Under the pieces are notes generated by a model that saw only the letters and a program-made list of their open reading frames with translations, was not told the origin of the DNA and ran no database searches. From positions 1 through 64,000 of the forward strand of contig JADKCK010000008.1 in the NCBI GenBank assembly GCA_016718845.1: a stretch of DNA of 64,000 bases. The letters run 5' to 3'. Positions 26,177 through 35,320 of this stretch are shown here, in pieces. Position numbers and translations under genes: made by a program. The DNA is from Sphingobacteriales bacterium (lineage in GTDB: Bacteria; Bacteroidota; Bacteroidia; Chitinophagales; UBA2359). Within the stretch, counting starts at the first letter, position 1. Each line of letters opens with the position of its first letter.

Positions 26177-27343
26177 ATGATTATCCCCCCAGCCAACCGC
26201 CTAAATACCGTCGAAGAATATTATTTTTCGCAAAAATTACGCCAAATACGCGAGTTACAAGCATCGGGCAAAAACATTATTAACCTAGGCATAGGCAGCC
26301 CCGACCTTGCCCCTGCTCCACAAGTGATAGATGCCCTGTACAACACCGCACAACAAGACAACACACACGGCTACCAAAGCTATACTGGCATACCCGAACT
26401 GCGCTATGCCATGAGCAATTGGTATAAGCGTACCTACAAGGTAGAGCTAAACCCCGACAACGAAATTTTGCCACTAATGGGCTCAAAAGAAGGTATTATG
26501 CACCTTTCTATGGCATTTTTAAACACCCAAGATGCTGTTTTGGTGCCAAATCCGGGTTATCCAACCTATTCGTCGGTTAGCAACCTGCTCGAAGCCAAGA
26601 CTATTTATTATCCATTATCCGAAAAAAACAATTGGCAACCCGATTGGGATTTTTTAGAAAACACCGACTTGTCGGGCGTTAAGCTAATGTGGACAAGCTA
26701 CCCCAATATGCCAACAGGTGCAAACGGCAGCCTTAGTTTGTTTGAGCAATTGGTGCGTTTTGCCCATAAGCACCGCATTTTATTAGTAAACGACAACCCA
26801 TATAGCTTAATTTTAAACCCCAAACCCATCAGTATTTTACAAGTCGATGGAGCGAAAGAAGTAGCATTGGAGCTTAACTCTTTGAGCAAATCGCATAATA
26901 TGGCAGGCTGGCGGGTAGGTATGGTAGCAGGCTCTGCCGACTACATCAGCAATATATTAAAGGTAAAAAGCAACATGGATTCGGGCATGTTTTTGGGCAT
27001 TCAACAAGCTGCCATAGCTGCATTACAACTACCTTTGAGCTGGCACGAAGAGCAAAATAACATTTATCAAAGCCGTAGGTACTTAGCCAATCAAATTGCC
27101 GACGAGCTAAACTGTACCTATGATGCTCAACAAGTAGGTATGTTTTTGTGGGCAAAAGTACCCGATTCAGTAAACAATGTGGGCGATTTTGTAGACAACA
27201 TTTTGCACAATGCACACGTATTTATTACACCCGGTTTTATTTTTGGTTCGGCAGGCGAGCGATACATTCGTTTGTCGTTGTGTAGCCCCATCGAAAAATT
27301 TATAGAGGCACACCAACGCATTAAGCACATAAATAAAATTTAA
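26177..27343 (+). CDS. Class I/II PLP-dependent aminotransferase
   Basis: 388 residues of fold type I. The PLP lysine is Lys238 in LNSLSKSHNMAGWRVG. Asn176 in YPNMPTGA, D206 in NDNPYS and the Arg in GERYIRLSLC (substrate carboxylate) complete the active site. The N-terminal NLGIGSPDLAP and GYQSYTGIPELR resemble the aspartate/LL-diaminopimelate/alanine aminotransferase cluster (AspB, DapL, AlaA). The sequence alone does not fix the amino acid used; a role in lysine or alanine metabolism is a guess. The gene stands alone behind dispersed element copy 2 and converges with the TPR gene. Confidence 0.9.
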   Translation: MIIPPANRLNTVEEYYFSQKLRQIRELQASGKNIINLGIGSPDLAPAPQVIDALYNTAQQDNTHGYQSYTGIPELRYAMSNWYKRTYKVELNPDNEILPLMGSKEGIMHLSMAFLNTQDAVLVPNPGYPTYSSVSNLLEAKTIYYPLSEKNNWQPDWDFLENTDLSGVKLMWTSYPNMPTGANGSLSLFEQLVRFAHKHRILLVNDNPYSLILNPKPISILQVDGAKEVALELNSLSKSHNMAGWRVGMVAGSADYISNILKVKSNMDSGMFLGIQQAAIAALQLPLSWHEEQNNIYQSRRYLANQIADELNCTYDAQQVGMFLWAKVPDSVNNVGDFVDNILHNAHVFITPGFIFGSAGERYIRLSLCSPIEKFIEAHQRIKHINKI

Positions 27344-27370
27344 AAAACTACTTAATTTATTGATAATTAG

Positions 27371-28315
27371 TTACTTATTGTTTCGCAATTTAGCTAGCAT
27401 ATCTACCCGTTGTTTGTTATCTAGTGCGTCGCTTAAGTTAGGGTCTAATGCCAAGGCTTTATCAAAATCGGCATTGGCATCAACATATTGTCTAAGTTGT
27501 TCTTTTGCCAAACCTCTATTGTTGTATGCTTCCGGAAAAGCAGCATCGGCGGCAATGGCTAAATTGTATTGTTCTACAGCCTCTTTATATTTACTTAAAT
27601 TATGGTACGACAAGCCACAATTATTAAAAGCTTCGGCAAAACTGGGGTCCATTTTAGTTGCTTTATTGTAATCTATTATTGCTTCGGTATATTGTTTTAA
27701 GTTAGCTTTTGCATCTGCCCTATTAAAAAACAGTTCGGGTGTATTTAGGTTTAATTTTTCGGCATGGTCGTAATCTACAATAGCATCATCGAGGTTGTTT
27801 AAGCTAAGATGCACATTGGCACGGCTATAGTAAGCCATAGCAAAATCGGGTTTCGTTTCGATAGCTTTACTGTAATCGGCAGATGCTTCGTAATATTTAT
27901 TTAAATCAAACTTTACATTACCTCTGTTGTAGTAAGCTTCGGCAAAGTTATTTTTTAAGTATATTGCTTTGTCATAATCGGCGGTGGCTTCCTTGTATTT
28001 TTTTTGTAGGTATCGTACATTTGCTCGATTACAATAAGCCTCGGGCATGTCGGGTACAAGTTCTAGTGCCTGATTGTAATCGCTAATGGCATCGTCGTAT
28101 TTACCCATGGCTTTTGATACACTACCGCGATACAAATATGCTTTTTCGAGGGGCTTATATTTCGATTCGATGGCTTTACTAAAAAAATAGAACGCATCTA
28201 AGTATTGTTTTTCGGTATAGGCACTTTCGCCTTTTTTAAACCATTTTTCGCCATTTTGTGCTTCGGTGTTTAGGCTTATAAAGCAGCAAAATAATAATAA
28301 AAGAAAGCGTATCAT
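27371..28315 (-). CDS. Secreted or periplasmic tetratricopeptide-repeat protein
   Basis: 314 residues. A signal peptide (MIRFLLLLFCCFISLNTEAQ) is followed by eight tandem 34-residue TPR units from about residue 22 to 300, with the alanine/glycine/tyrosine positions well kept (AYYNRGNVKFDLNKYYEA, AYNNRGLAKEQLRQYVDA). TPR domains form a superhelix that binds partner proteins. There is no enzyme domain, so it is probably an envelope scaffold. The last 20 residues are charged. The gene ends only 28 bases from the convergent aminotransferase gene with no clear hairpin between them. Confidence 0.9.
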   Translation of the reverse strand: MIRFLLLLFCCFISLNTEAQNGEKWFKKGESAYTEKQYLDAFYFFSKAIESKYKPLEKAYLYRGSVSKAMGKYDDAISDYNQALELVPDMPEAYCNRANVRYLQKKYKEATADYDKAIYLKNNFAEAYYNRGNVKFDLNKYYEASADYSKAIETKPDFAMAYYSRANVHLSLNNLDDAIVDYDHAEKLNLNTPELFFNRADAKANLKQYTEAIIDYNKATKMDPSFAEAFNNCGLSYHNLSKYKEAVEQYNLAIAADAAFPEAYNNRGLAKEQLRQYVDANADFDKALALDPNLSDALDNKQRVDMLAKLRNNK

Positions 28316-28437
28316 GTTTTTATTTTTATTTATTTGTTAATACAATAAAATTAATATTTTATTTAGATTATCGATTTTGTCTGAATTAAGCCGTTTACTT
28401 GTCTAGCTTTTTTTAGTTATCGGTTATAATATCTGCC

Positions 28438-28470
28438 TTAAGCCTGATAGTTGTATGCTATCAGGCTTAA
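28438..28470. terminator. 13-bp perfect inverted repeat downstream of the serine hydrolase gene
   Basis: TTAAGCCTGATAG (28438-28450) pairs perfectly with CTATCAGGCTTAA (28458-28470). There is no pronounced T tract, but the place, between the TPR gene start and the 3' end of the hydrolase gene, fits a terminator for the latter. Confidence 0.55.
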
Positions 28471-28570
28471 ATAATTTTGTTAAGTATAGTAGTAAATATA
28501 CGGAAATTTGGGTATTATTTATAAATAGCCTAGTATAAACATTACACTATATAGAAATAAAGCGAAAAAG

Positions 28571-29698
28571 TTATTTTATTTCTAACAAGTAGCTCAATAT
28601 TTCGATACCAATATCATCTATTCGTTGAGATGTATTGGACATAACAACAATACCAATCTTTTTTTCGGGCGAAAAAGCAACATAATGGCTGTATCCGCCT
28701 ACACGCCCGCTATGTGTATAAACAAGCGGGATACGTTTAGCTTGCTTAATTTGATACCACCCTAAACACGCAGATACATTGTGCATTTGGGTTGCCGCAT
28801 AAGGTATTTGCATTTTTAAAGCGATATTTTTTAATGGATTATTTGGGCTATTATCTATATTAGTATAAACAAACTTTAATAAATTATCAAGCGATCCATA
28901 TAAGCCCTCCGAAGCATATAAAGTGCGGTAATGTAGTGGTTCGTTCGATTTTCCAACAAAGTTATGCCCAGCAACAATACGGCTTTGTTGTTCTGCATTA
29001 GGTTCTAAAAATATATCCTTACAATCAATTTTATTAAATATATACACATTTAACAACTGTTGATAACTCTTGCCCGAGGCATTTTCGAGCAAATGCCCCA
29101 ATAAACCAATACTTAGGTGCGAGTAAGCAAAGGTATTATTTTTATTTCTTTTATTTTTTTTAGCAGACTGCGGACGATAAGTACTTAAATAAGTATACAA
29201 ATCTGTAAGCGTATAGTTATTGTACGGATCATCGGGGTTACTGTTAGTGTTTATTATATTGCTAGGTTTTGTCGGAAAACCCGCTGTGTGTGTAACCAAT
29301 TGCAATAATGTAATTTGGTTAAGTAGCGGATTTTGCAATGCCAACGAATCGGGTAAATATTTGGTAATTGGGTCGTTGAGCTGCACGCTGTTATCTGCCA
29401 CCATGGCGGCTAAAAGGGCAGCCGTAAAAACCTTGCTGATAGAACCTAATTGATATAAGGTTGTGTTGTTGGGCGATACAATGGGTGCATCGGTAGCTAA
29501 ATTACCGCAATGAAACGTATTTATTTGTTTGTTTTGTATAATGCCAATACTTAAACCATGTAATGGCTCTGATGGATAATGATTTTCGAGTATCTGCCCT
29601 ACAATTTTTTGCAGCTCGGGCGCAACAACTTGGGCTTTGATACTTGCGCTCAAAACCCAAAATAAAATAAAAATAAGTATTTGTATAGTGTTGTTCAT
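28571..29698 (-). CDS. Serine hydrolase of the class C beta-lactamase / PBP4* family
   Basis: 375 residues. A signal peptide (IQILIFILFWVLSASIKAQ) is followed by the beta-lactamase-type fold. The SxxK motif is GSISKVF, with Ser86 and Lys89. The second motif, usually YxN, reads FAYSHLSIGLLG (Tyr-Ser-His), and the third (K/H-T/S-G) is HSGRVGGYSH. Such proteins are periplasmic D,D-peptidases, esterases or D-amino-acid hydrolases; resistance to beta-lactams is not implied. The change of Asn to His in motif two is common in non-lactamase members. The gene lies 23 bases downstream of the Mpo1-like gene on the same strand and is probably co-transcribed with it. Confidence 0.88.
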   Translation of the reverse strand: MNNTIQILIFILFWVLSASIKAQVVAPELQKIVGQILENHYPSEPLHGLSIGIIQNKQINTFHCGNLATDAPIVSPNNTTLYQLGSISKVFTAALLAAMVADNSVQLNDPITKYLPDSLALQNPLLNQITLLQLVTHTAGFPTKPSNIINTNSNPDDPYNNYTLTDLYTYLSTYRPQSAKKNKRNKNNTFAYSHLSIGLLGHLLENASGKSYQQLLNVYIFNKIDCKDIFLEPNAEQQSRIVAGHNFVGKSNEPLHYRTLYASEGLYGSLDNLLKFVYTNIDNSPNNPLKNIALKMQIPYAATQMHNVSACLGWYQIKQAKRIPLVYTHSGRVGGYSHYVAFSPEKKIGIVVMSNTSQRIDDIGIEILSYLLEIK

Positions 29699-29721
29699 GC
29701 AAATTAACAGGTTATCCTTAA

Positions 29722-30192
29722 TTAATAAGGAATACCTACTTTACGATAAATAAAATGCAATAACCAGGCTGGACCGATAAGTAAAAATTGCAAATCCTCG
29801 AAAAAAGAAGGTTTTTTGCCCTCTATTTTATGCCCAATAAATTGCCCAATCCATGCCACTACAAATATCAACAAAGATACTAATGGCAACGAACCGCCTC
29901 TTTGAGCTAGATACTCGGCTAACGAATGATTACCCCATAGCATTAGCCCACCGATAACCACAAACCCAACAAATATGCTAAACGATAATCGGAGGTAAAA
30001 CCCTAAGGTAAACAACAAAAATAAGGTTGCCCAATTCAACAAAACAGTTTTATCCATCGGAAACGGAATGCTGTAAAGTAAGCCAAACAAACTAAACATA
30101 ATTGCCGGAATGCAAATCCAGTGAATGAGTTTGTTGGTCGAGTTTTTGTGGCTCACACCATAAGCATCGAGCCAATTGCTGATAGTACGCAT
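29722..30192 (-). CDS. Mpo1-like (DUF962) membrane protein
   Basis: 156 residues with four predicted membrane helices. The DUF962 signature is complete: WLDAYGVSHKNSTNKLIHWICIP at the start (His15 and His24), GNHSLAEYLAQ in the middle, and WIGQFIGHKIEGKKPSFFEDLQ near the end. Yeast Mpo1 is an iron-dependent dioxygenase that shortens 2-hydroxy fatty acids by one carbon, with conserved His residues as metal ligands; the bacterial members are presumed to act on hydroxylated lipids. 2-hydroxy fatty acids and sulfonolipids are abundant in Bacteroidota, which makes this plausible (inference). It is the first gene of a unit with the serine hydrolase. Confidence 0.85.
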   Translation of the reverse strand: MRTISNWLDAYGVSHKNSTNKLIHWICIPAIMFSLFGLLYSIPFPMDKTVLLNWATLFLLFTLGFYLRLSFSIFVGFVVIGGLMLWGNHSLAEYLAQRGGSLPLVSLLIFVVAWIGQFIGHKIEGKKPSFFEDLQFLLIGPAWLLHFIYRKVGIPY

Positions 30193-30390
30193 GTTTTTTG
30201 ATTATTGATTATTGATTATTGATTATTACCTGATGTTATACACAATAGGAGATGGATTTTACGGATTAGATACAGATTGATTATTGATTATGAATTATTG
30301 ATTATTTGTTATTGATTGTTGTTACGCACAAGAGGACACGGATTTTTACGGATTAGATAAAAATTATAATTTACAATTAATAATTTATAA
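30193..30390. repeat. AT-rich (TGATTAT)n and ACGGATTAGAT intergenic repeats
   Basis: Upstream of the Mpo1-like gene and downstream of panB. It contains runs of gattattgattattgattatt (30198-30226 and 30277-30313) and two copies of a ttttacggattagata motif (30254 and 30344). The same TGATTAT strings occur at 23790, 32950, 44730 and 51680. Confidence 0.6.
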
Positions 30391-30395
30391 TTAAC

Positions 30396-31217
30396 TTAGT
30401 ATTGTTCTTTTTCGTTCGGAAAATCGCGGGTTTTTACGTCTTCTACGTATCTGCTTACGGCTCCTTTTATGTCGTCGTAGAGGTTAAGGTAACGGCGCAA
30501 AAAACGCGGGTTAAAATCTTTGGTGATACCCAACAAATCGTGTAACACCAACACTTGCCCATCAACGTGTTGCCCTGCGCCTATACCTATAATGGGTATA
30601 CTCACCGATTCGGCAACTTGTTTGCCCAATAATGCGGGTATTTTTTCGAGAACAATCGAAAAACAACCAATTTCTTCTAATAATTTGGCATCATCTATCA
30701 ATCGTTGAGCTTCTTGTTCTTCTTTGGCACGCACGCCGTAGGTACCAAATTTATAGATAGATTGAGGTGTAAGTCCTAAATGCCCCATAACAGGTACGCC
30801 TGCGGTAAGTATCCTAATAATTGATTCTTTTATTTCGATACCACCTTCGAGTTTTACTGCATGAGCGCCCGACTCTTTCATGATTCGGATAGCTGACACC
30901 AATGCCTCTTTTGAATTGCCTTGATACGATCCAAAAGGCAAATCAACAACCACAAAAGCGCGGCTTACTGCCCTAACAACCGAGGCAGCATGATAAATCA
31001 TTTGGTCGAGGGTGATGGGTAAAGTTGTTTCGTGACCTGCCATTACATTAGATGCCGAATCGCCCACCAAAATAATGTCAATGCCTGCATCATCAACAAT
31101 TTTTGCCATCGAGTAATCATAAGCGGTAAGCATCGAAATGCGTTCGCCACGTTCTTTCATGGCTTGTAATACATGGGTAGTTATGCGTTTAACTAATTGT
31201 GGATTATGAACAGACAT
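30396..31217 (-). CDS. panB: 3-methyl-2-oxobutanoate hydroxymethyltransferase
   Basis: 273 residues, the normal PanB length. It transfers a hydroxymethyl group from methylene-tetrahydrofolate to alpha-ketoisovalerate, giving ketopantoate, the first step to pantothenate and coenzyme A. The Mg ligands are visible as Asp53 (LVGDSASNV), Asp92 (VDLPFG) and Glu124 (KLEGG). The catalytic Glu191 lies in VLEKIPA, and GIGAG is near the C-terminus. The ATG at 31217 gives the usual MSVHNPQLVKRITTHVLQAMK opening. A TACCTTTG box on the minus strand (31262-31269) lies 45 bases upstream. Other pantothenate genes are not next to it. Confidence 0.96.
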   Translation of the reverse strand: MSVHNPQLVKRITTHVLQAMKERGERISMLTAYDYSMAKIVDDAGIDIILVGDSASNVMAGHETTLPITLDQMIYHAASVVRAVSRAFVVVDLPFGSYQGNSKEALVSAIRIMKESGAHAVKLEGGIEIKESIIRILTAGVPVMGHLGLTPQSIYKFGTYGVRAKEEQEAQRLIDDAKLLEEIGCFSIVLEKIPALLGKQVAESVSIPIIGIGAGQHVDGQVLVLHDLLGITKDFNPRFLRRYLNLYDDIKGAVSRYVEDVKTRDFPNEKEQY

Positions 31218-31607
31218 TTACCTGTTTGTTAAAGATGAATGGAAATGGATTTATTTGGGAGCAAAGGTACTTTAAAATTACAAATAGTGGACAGTTTATA
31301 CACATAAAAATACCACAAAAACATTATTGCCTTTGTGGTATTTTTTTTGAGGAATATTTTTGCCTAATTTAGTGCTTTTTTGTTGGCATATAGGAGTGTT
31401 AAAATATATGCAAATATAATTACTTTTATTTATGAGCCTCACTCCTACTCTATTCAAAAATATTTTATGAACTGTAAAGCGGCGTGAAGTCCGCCAATAC
31501 TGGCTGTAGATTTAGGGAATGCCAAAAACCTGTACTACTTAGGGCAGCAGTTTTGTTTAAAAGTTGGGCAAATTTTTCCCAAAAAAGCATTTTTGCATTT
31601 TAATAAT
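31218..31607. other. Intergenic region with panB promoter box and a hairpin
   Basis: 390 bases without a gene. Minus-strand TACCTTTG at 31262-31269 is the likely -7 box of panB. TACCACAAA/TTTGTGGTA (31311-31340), flanked by A and T runs, is a terminator that would end transcripts of the minus-strand tag gene. The stretch 31440-31530 has no recognised feature apart from GCGGC/CCGCC complementarity near 31481. Confidence 0.55.
31311..31348 (-). terminator. Intrinsic terminator downstream of tag
   Basis: TACCACAAA pairs with TTTGTGGTA; on the minus strand TTTTTATG follows, and on the plus strand eight T follow. It lies about 260 bases past the tag stop codon. Confidence 0.6.
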
Positions 31608-32162
31608 TTATACTTGGTTCCAGCTTGGATTTTGTGCCACAATTTGTTCGCGAACAGGGCAGTCTTCGTCGTGTGGGCATGGCAGATAGCCAATACTCAT
31701 CAAAAATTCGTTGACAATTTCGCCGCCTGTAAATTTAAATATTTTTTTAAATATCTTCACCCATTCGTCTTTTGTTTTTGGATGATGATTATCCAACCAA
31801 TTTTTAAACGACCCAAACTGCGATTGTAAAACAAGTATAGTTTTTGCATTTTCGATGGCGGCATTTATTTTTAATTTGTTTCGGATAATACCAGCATTGT
31901 TTAGCAGCCTATTTATATCTGTTTGGGTATATTGTGCAACAGTTTCAATATCAAATTGATGATACGCTTGTTTAAAGTTGTTTTGTTTGTTCAAGATGGT
32001 TGTCCAGCTCAATCCTGCTTGGTTAATTTCGAGCATTAAGCGCTCGAACAGTTCATTGTCGGTGTTGATTGGAAAACCGTAGGCGGTATCGTGGTAAATG
32101 CGGTGAACATTTAGGGCATCTAAATGTCGCACCGCTTTGCAATAAGATTTGGGATTGTCCAT
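31608..32162 (-). CDS. tag: DNA-3-methyladenine glycosylase I
   Basis: 184 residues, close to the E. coli Tag length of 187. Tag removes 3-methyladenine from alkylated DNA. The zinc site that defines the family is intact: Cys8, His24 in IYHD, and the C-terminal His-x3-Cys in PHDEDC. The base-recognition Glu45 lies in LMLEINQAGLSW, followed by TILNKQNNFKQAYHQFD. The gene is nine bases downstream of cysQ on the same strand, so the two are probably one transcript, although no functional link is known. The ATG at 32162 is consistent with the N-terminal zinc ligand. Confidence 0.95.
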   Translation of the reverse strand: MDNPKSYCKAVRHLDALNVHRIYHDTAYGFPINTDNELFERLMLEINQAGLSWTTILNKQNNFKQAYHQFDIETVAQYTQTDINRLLNNAGIIRNKLKINAAIENAKTILVLQSQFGSFKNWLDNHHPKTKDEWVKIFKKIFKFTGGEIVNEFLMSIGYLPCPHDEDCPVREQIVAQNPSWNQV

Positions 32163-32171
32163 AAGTGGGTG

Positions 32172-32948
32172 TTATACGCGTACTAAAAAGAACGGATTTA
32201 GCAAGTTTTCGCGGTTGTATTGTAGGGGTATAGCGTCGGGATATACCTCTACGGTGGCTCCGGCTTCGGTGGCTATAACTTGCCCTGCGGCGGTGTCCCA
32301 CTCCATGGTGGGGGCAAAACGTGGGTATAGATGTGCTTTGCCTTCGGCTACCAAGCAAAATTTTAGCGAGCTACCCGACGATACAAAATCGACGGTGGCG
32401 TATTTTTGGCGTAACACCTCCACATATTCTTGGGTTTCTTGGCTTAGGTGCGAGCGGCTTGCTACCACTAAAACGGGCTGATTGGCATCTATTGGGGTGG
32501 CGTTTATGCGTTGGGTATTGCCCGATGCGTCGGTTTTAAAGCTACCTTCGGCTTGGCGTGCGTAATACATTTCGTTGCGAGCAGGCACATAAATAACGCC
32601 CAAAACAGGCGTACCATTGTGTACAAGGGCAATATTTACGGTAAATTCGCCATTGCGTTTAATAAATTCTTTGGTGCCATCGAGTGGGTCAACTACCCAA
32701 CAGTACGACCAATGGCGGCGGGTTTCGTAGTCGGTTAGTTTGTTTTCTTCCGAGATAATCGGAATTTGAGGGTATTTGTTTTTAAGTGCTTCGACAATAA
32801 TGGCATTGGCTGCACGGTCGGCAAGGGTTAATGGCGATTTGTCGTCCTTAATTTCTACCGCAATGTCGCTTTGATACACTTGCATAATAGCTTCGCCAGC
32901 TTTGCGGGCGGTATCTAACAAAAAAGGAATGTTAATTTCTGAAAGCAT
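32172..32948 (-). CDS. cysQ: 3'(2'),5'-bisphosphate nucleotidase CysQ
   Basis: 258 residues of the inositol-monophosphatase fold. The metal-binding motifs are ISEEN (Glu67, Glu68), VVDPLDGTKEFIKRNGEF (Asp87, Asp90) and MEWDTAAGQVIATEAGA near the C-terminus. CysQ hydrolyses 3'-phosphoadenosine 5'-phosphate to AMP, recycling the by-product of sulfate activation and of sulfotransferases. TKEFIKRNGEFTVNIAL is the CysQ-specific variant rather than SuhB. It precedes tag by nine bases. A minus-strand TACCTTTG box at 33018-33025 lies 70 bases upstream of the ATG. Confidence 0.94.
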   Translation of the reverse strand: MLSEINIPFLLDTARKAGEAIMQVYQSDIAVEIKDDKSPLTLADRAANAIIVEALKNKYPQIPIISEENKLTDYETRRHWSYCWVVDPLDGTKEFIKRNGEFTVNIALVHNGTPVLGVIYVPARNEMYYARQAEGSFKTDASGNTQRINATPIDANQPVLVVASRSHLSQETQEYVEVLRQKYATVDFVSSGSSLKFCLVAEGKAHLYPRFAPTMEWDTAAGQVIATEAGATVEVYPDAIPLQYNRENLLNPFFLVRV

Positions 32949-33017
32949 TATATTGATTATTGATTATTAATTATTAATTATGAATTATGAATTATGAATT
33001 TGGGTTGTTTTAGGGTG

Positions 33018-33025
33018 CAAAGGTA
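33018..33025 (-). promoter_or_regulatory. Minus-strand -7 element TACCTTTG for cysQ-tag
   Basis: CAAAGGTA on the plus strand. A CAAA (TTTG on minus) at 33050-33053 is slightly farther than the usual -33 spacing. Confidence 0.45.
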
Positions 33026-33398
33026 GTATTTTTTGGGTAATTTTTTGCACAAATTGCCTGATAGTTATTTTGCCAATGGTATTGTCAATCCCTTACCCCC
33101 TACCCTACCCTACTTTGATACCTTTTGCAATTAGTAAGTAAAGCTGAGCGAGCCAAGCATTTGGAGGTATTTTTTTGGAATTATAGGTATATTTACTTTG
33201 AATTTCAAAGTAATTTTTAATTCAAAAAACTGTTTTACCGCTTGCATCCGCACTTTTATCTTGCCACTCAAGCCTACTTTGCACACTTCTCTCCCACCCT
33301 ACCATGATTTTGCTTATTTCGGGCAGATGAAACACAAACTAAACTTTGTATTTCAAAGTTATTTGCAATAAACACAAAATACTCCGTTGCAAATAAAA

Positions 33399-34080
33399 TG
33401 ACCACATAGATACATAGAAAATCATAGGATCATAGAAAAATTACCACATAGACAGATAACTGTACCTATTAACTATGTCTCTATGAAAACCTATGCTACT
33501 ATGTGTCAAAAAATCTCCGGATCATAGAAAAATGAACACATGGACAGATAACTACCTATAAACTATGTCTCTATGAAAACCTATGTTACTATGTGTCAAA
33601 AAATCTACCCTTAAAAAAAAAAAAAAAAAAACACCCCCCCCCAAAAAAAAAAAAAAAAAACCACAATAAATAAAAACACAAAATACTCCGTTGTAAATAA
33701 AATTACCACATAGACAGATAACTGCCTATTAACTATGTCTCTATGAAAACCTATCCTACTATGTGTCAAAAAATCTCTGTGTTCTCCGTGTCTCCGTTGT
33801 AAATAAAATCACCACATAGATAGATAACTGCCTATTAACTATGTCTCTATAAAAACCTATGCTACTATGTATCAAAAAATCTCCGATCATAAATAAAATC
33901 ACCACATAGACAGATAACTGCCTATTAACTATGTCTCTATGAAAACCTATGCTACTATGTGTCAAAAAAATATCCATGTTCCGTGTCTCCGTTGTAAATA
34001 AAATCACCACATAGATAGATAACTGCCTATTAACTATGTCTCTATAAAAACCTATGCTACTATGTATCAAAAAAAAAATC
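33399..34080 (+). repeat. Degenerate tandem array of about 90-105-bp intergenic repeats
   Basis: At least six copies of a unit starting accacatagacagataactg, followed by cctattaactatgtctctat, gaaaacctatgctactatgtg and tcaaaaaatct, begin near 33452, 33537, 33706, 33811, 33900 and 34005. Between units are short strings such as tccgtgtctccgttgtaaata. Inside each unit ACATAG and CTATGT can pair. Related single copies lie at about 8.53 kb and 48.5 kb. An apparent minus-strand frame of 103 codons only translates the repeat. The rest of the gap from 32949 shows no gene. Confidence 0.85.
33613..33660. other. Poly-A / poly-C block, suspected consensus artefact
   Basis: A run of 19 A, then CACCCCCCCCC, then 18 A, in the middle of the tandem array. 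No other tract in the window looks like this. Confidence 0.5.
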
Positions 34081-34149
34081 CATGTTCTCCGTGTCTCCGT
34101 TCCGTTATTTTTTTATCCTCAAAAACAAAAAAATGCCACAGAAATGACT

Positions 34150-34177
34150 TTTGGGAACTTTATTCGTCTTACCTTTG
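34150..34177 (+). promoter_or_regulatory. Promoter of phoH
   Basis: TTTG at 34150-34153 and TACCTTTG at 34170-34177, 16 bases apart. Transcription near 34184 excludes start codons upstream of it and supports the TTG at 34239. Confidence 0.55.
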
Positions 34178-34238
34178 TTGTTTAGTATCAACACACAGCA
34201 CAGGCTATTATTTCTCCACATTTAAACCTTATTTTTGT

Positions 34239-35315
34239 TTGAACGAAGCAATTATTTACATCGACGGCGTTGGATTGATTGAATTTTTTGGTGTTAATAA
34301 CAGCAAATTCGATATTTTACGTCGTTCTTTTCCAAAGCTCAAGTTGGTTCCGCGTGGCAATATGATTAAGGCAATTGGCACCGAAGCCGACATTATCATC
34401 TTTAAAGAAAAAGTAGATACCATTTTAGATTTTATTGGCAGATACGGCACCATAGACGAAGCACATGTCGAAGAATTAGTGGCAGGCTTGCAACCACCCG
34501 CAGCCCCCAAAGCCAACGACGACGTAGTACTGTATGGTCCGCATGGCAACATTATCAAGGCACGCACACCCAACCAAAAAGTAATGATACAACAAGTTGA
34601 TAACAACGACATTGTATTTGCCATTGGACCAGCGGGTACAGGCAAAACCTATACAGCGGTTGCCTTAGCGGTGCGGGCGCTAAAAAGTGGTATCATCAAA
34701 AAAATTGTATTAACACGCCCCGCCGTCGAAGCAGGCGAAAACCTTGGCTTTTTGCCCGGCGACCTAAAAGATAAAGTAGACCCCTATCTACGTCCACTCT
34801 ACGATGCCCTCGATGATATGATACCTTTGCAAAAGCTCAACTTTTACATGACCAACCGCATCATCGAAATTGCACCACTGGCATTTATGCGCGGACGAAC
34901 CATAGACAACGCCTTTATTATCCTCGATGAGGCACAAAACGCCACCAATTTGCAAATGAAAATGTTTTTGACCCGTATAGGTCCATCGGCAAAATGTATA
35001 ATTACCGGCGATTTAACCCAAATTGACCTGCCCCGCAATCAACGCTCGGGCTTGCACAAAGCCTTAGCCATTTTGCGCGACATAGACGGCATTGGAATGG
35101 TATTTTTAACCGAAGAAGACGTTGTACGCCACCGATTAGTCAAAAAAATTATCCGAGCCTACGACCGCATCGAAACCCAAGAAGCCGAAGAAGAAGAAGC
35201 CGAATACCAAGCCCGCAAAGACCGCCGACAAATGTTTAACCAAACCAACCTAAACAAACCAGTGGCAAATACAAATAACAACAACGATACCCCACCGCCA
35301 CCAGCAGCCATCTAA
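34239..35315 (+). CDS. phoH: PhoH-family ATPase
   Basis: 358 residues from a TTG at 34239, chosen because NEAIIYIDGVGLIEFFGVNNSKF is the usual Bacteroidota PhoH opening. The same frame runs back to 34062 but there it crosses the repeat array and the promoter. Walker A is GPAGTGKT (130-137) and Walker B is FIILDEAQN (DEAQN 230-234). TGDLTQIDLP follows as sensor motif. PhoH proteins are RNA/DNA-helicase-like ATPases of the PhoH/YbeZ type and partner with YbeY in rRNA maturation in other bacteria. The C-terminal 60 residues are a charged and Asn/Pro-rich tail. A strong terminator follows, so the gene is monocistronic. Confidence 0.92.
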   Translation: MNEAIIYIDGVGLIEFFGVNNSKFDILRRSFPKLKLVPRGNMIKAIGTEADIIIFKEKVDTILDFIGRYGTIDEAHVEELVAGLQPPAAPKANDDVVLYGPHGNIIKARTPNQKVMIQQVDNNDIVFAIGPAGTGKTYTAVALAVRALKSGIIKKIVLTRPAVEAGENLGFLPGDLKDKVDPYLRPLYDALDDMIPLQKLNFYMTNRIIEIAPLAFMRGRTIDNAFIILDEAQNATNLQMKMFLTRIGPSAKCIITGDLTQIDLPRNQRSGLHKALAILRDIDGIGMVFLTEEDVVRHRLVKKIIRAYDRIETQEAEEEEAEYQARKDRRQMFNQTNLNKPVANTNNNNDTPPPPAAI

Positions 35316-35320
35316 AAAAC

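Noticed and set aside
28571..29698. Beta-lactam resistance gene
   Set aside because: The fold is shared with class C beta-lactamases, but the YSH second motif and the lack of resistance context point to a general periplasmic serine hydrolase.
33759..34070. Minus-strand frame of 103 codons with internal repeats
   Set aside because: It is only the translation of the tandem intergenic array; the repeats are also present out of frame elsewhere.
34062..34238. N-terminal extension of phoH by 59 codons
   Set aside because: It crosses the repeat array and the promoter; PhoH homology starts at the TTG at 34239.
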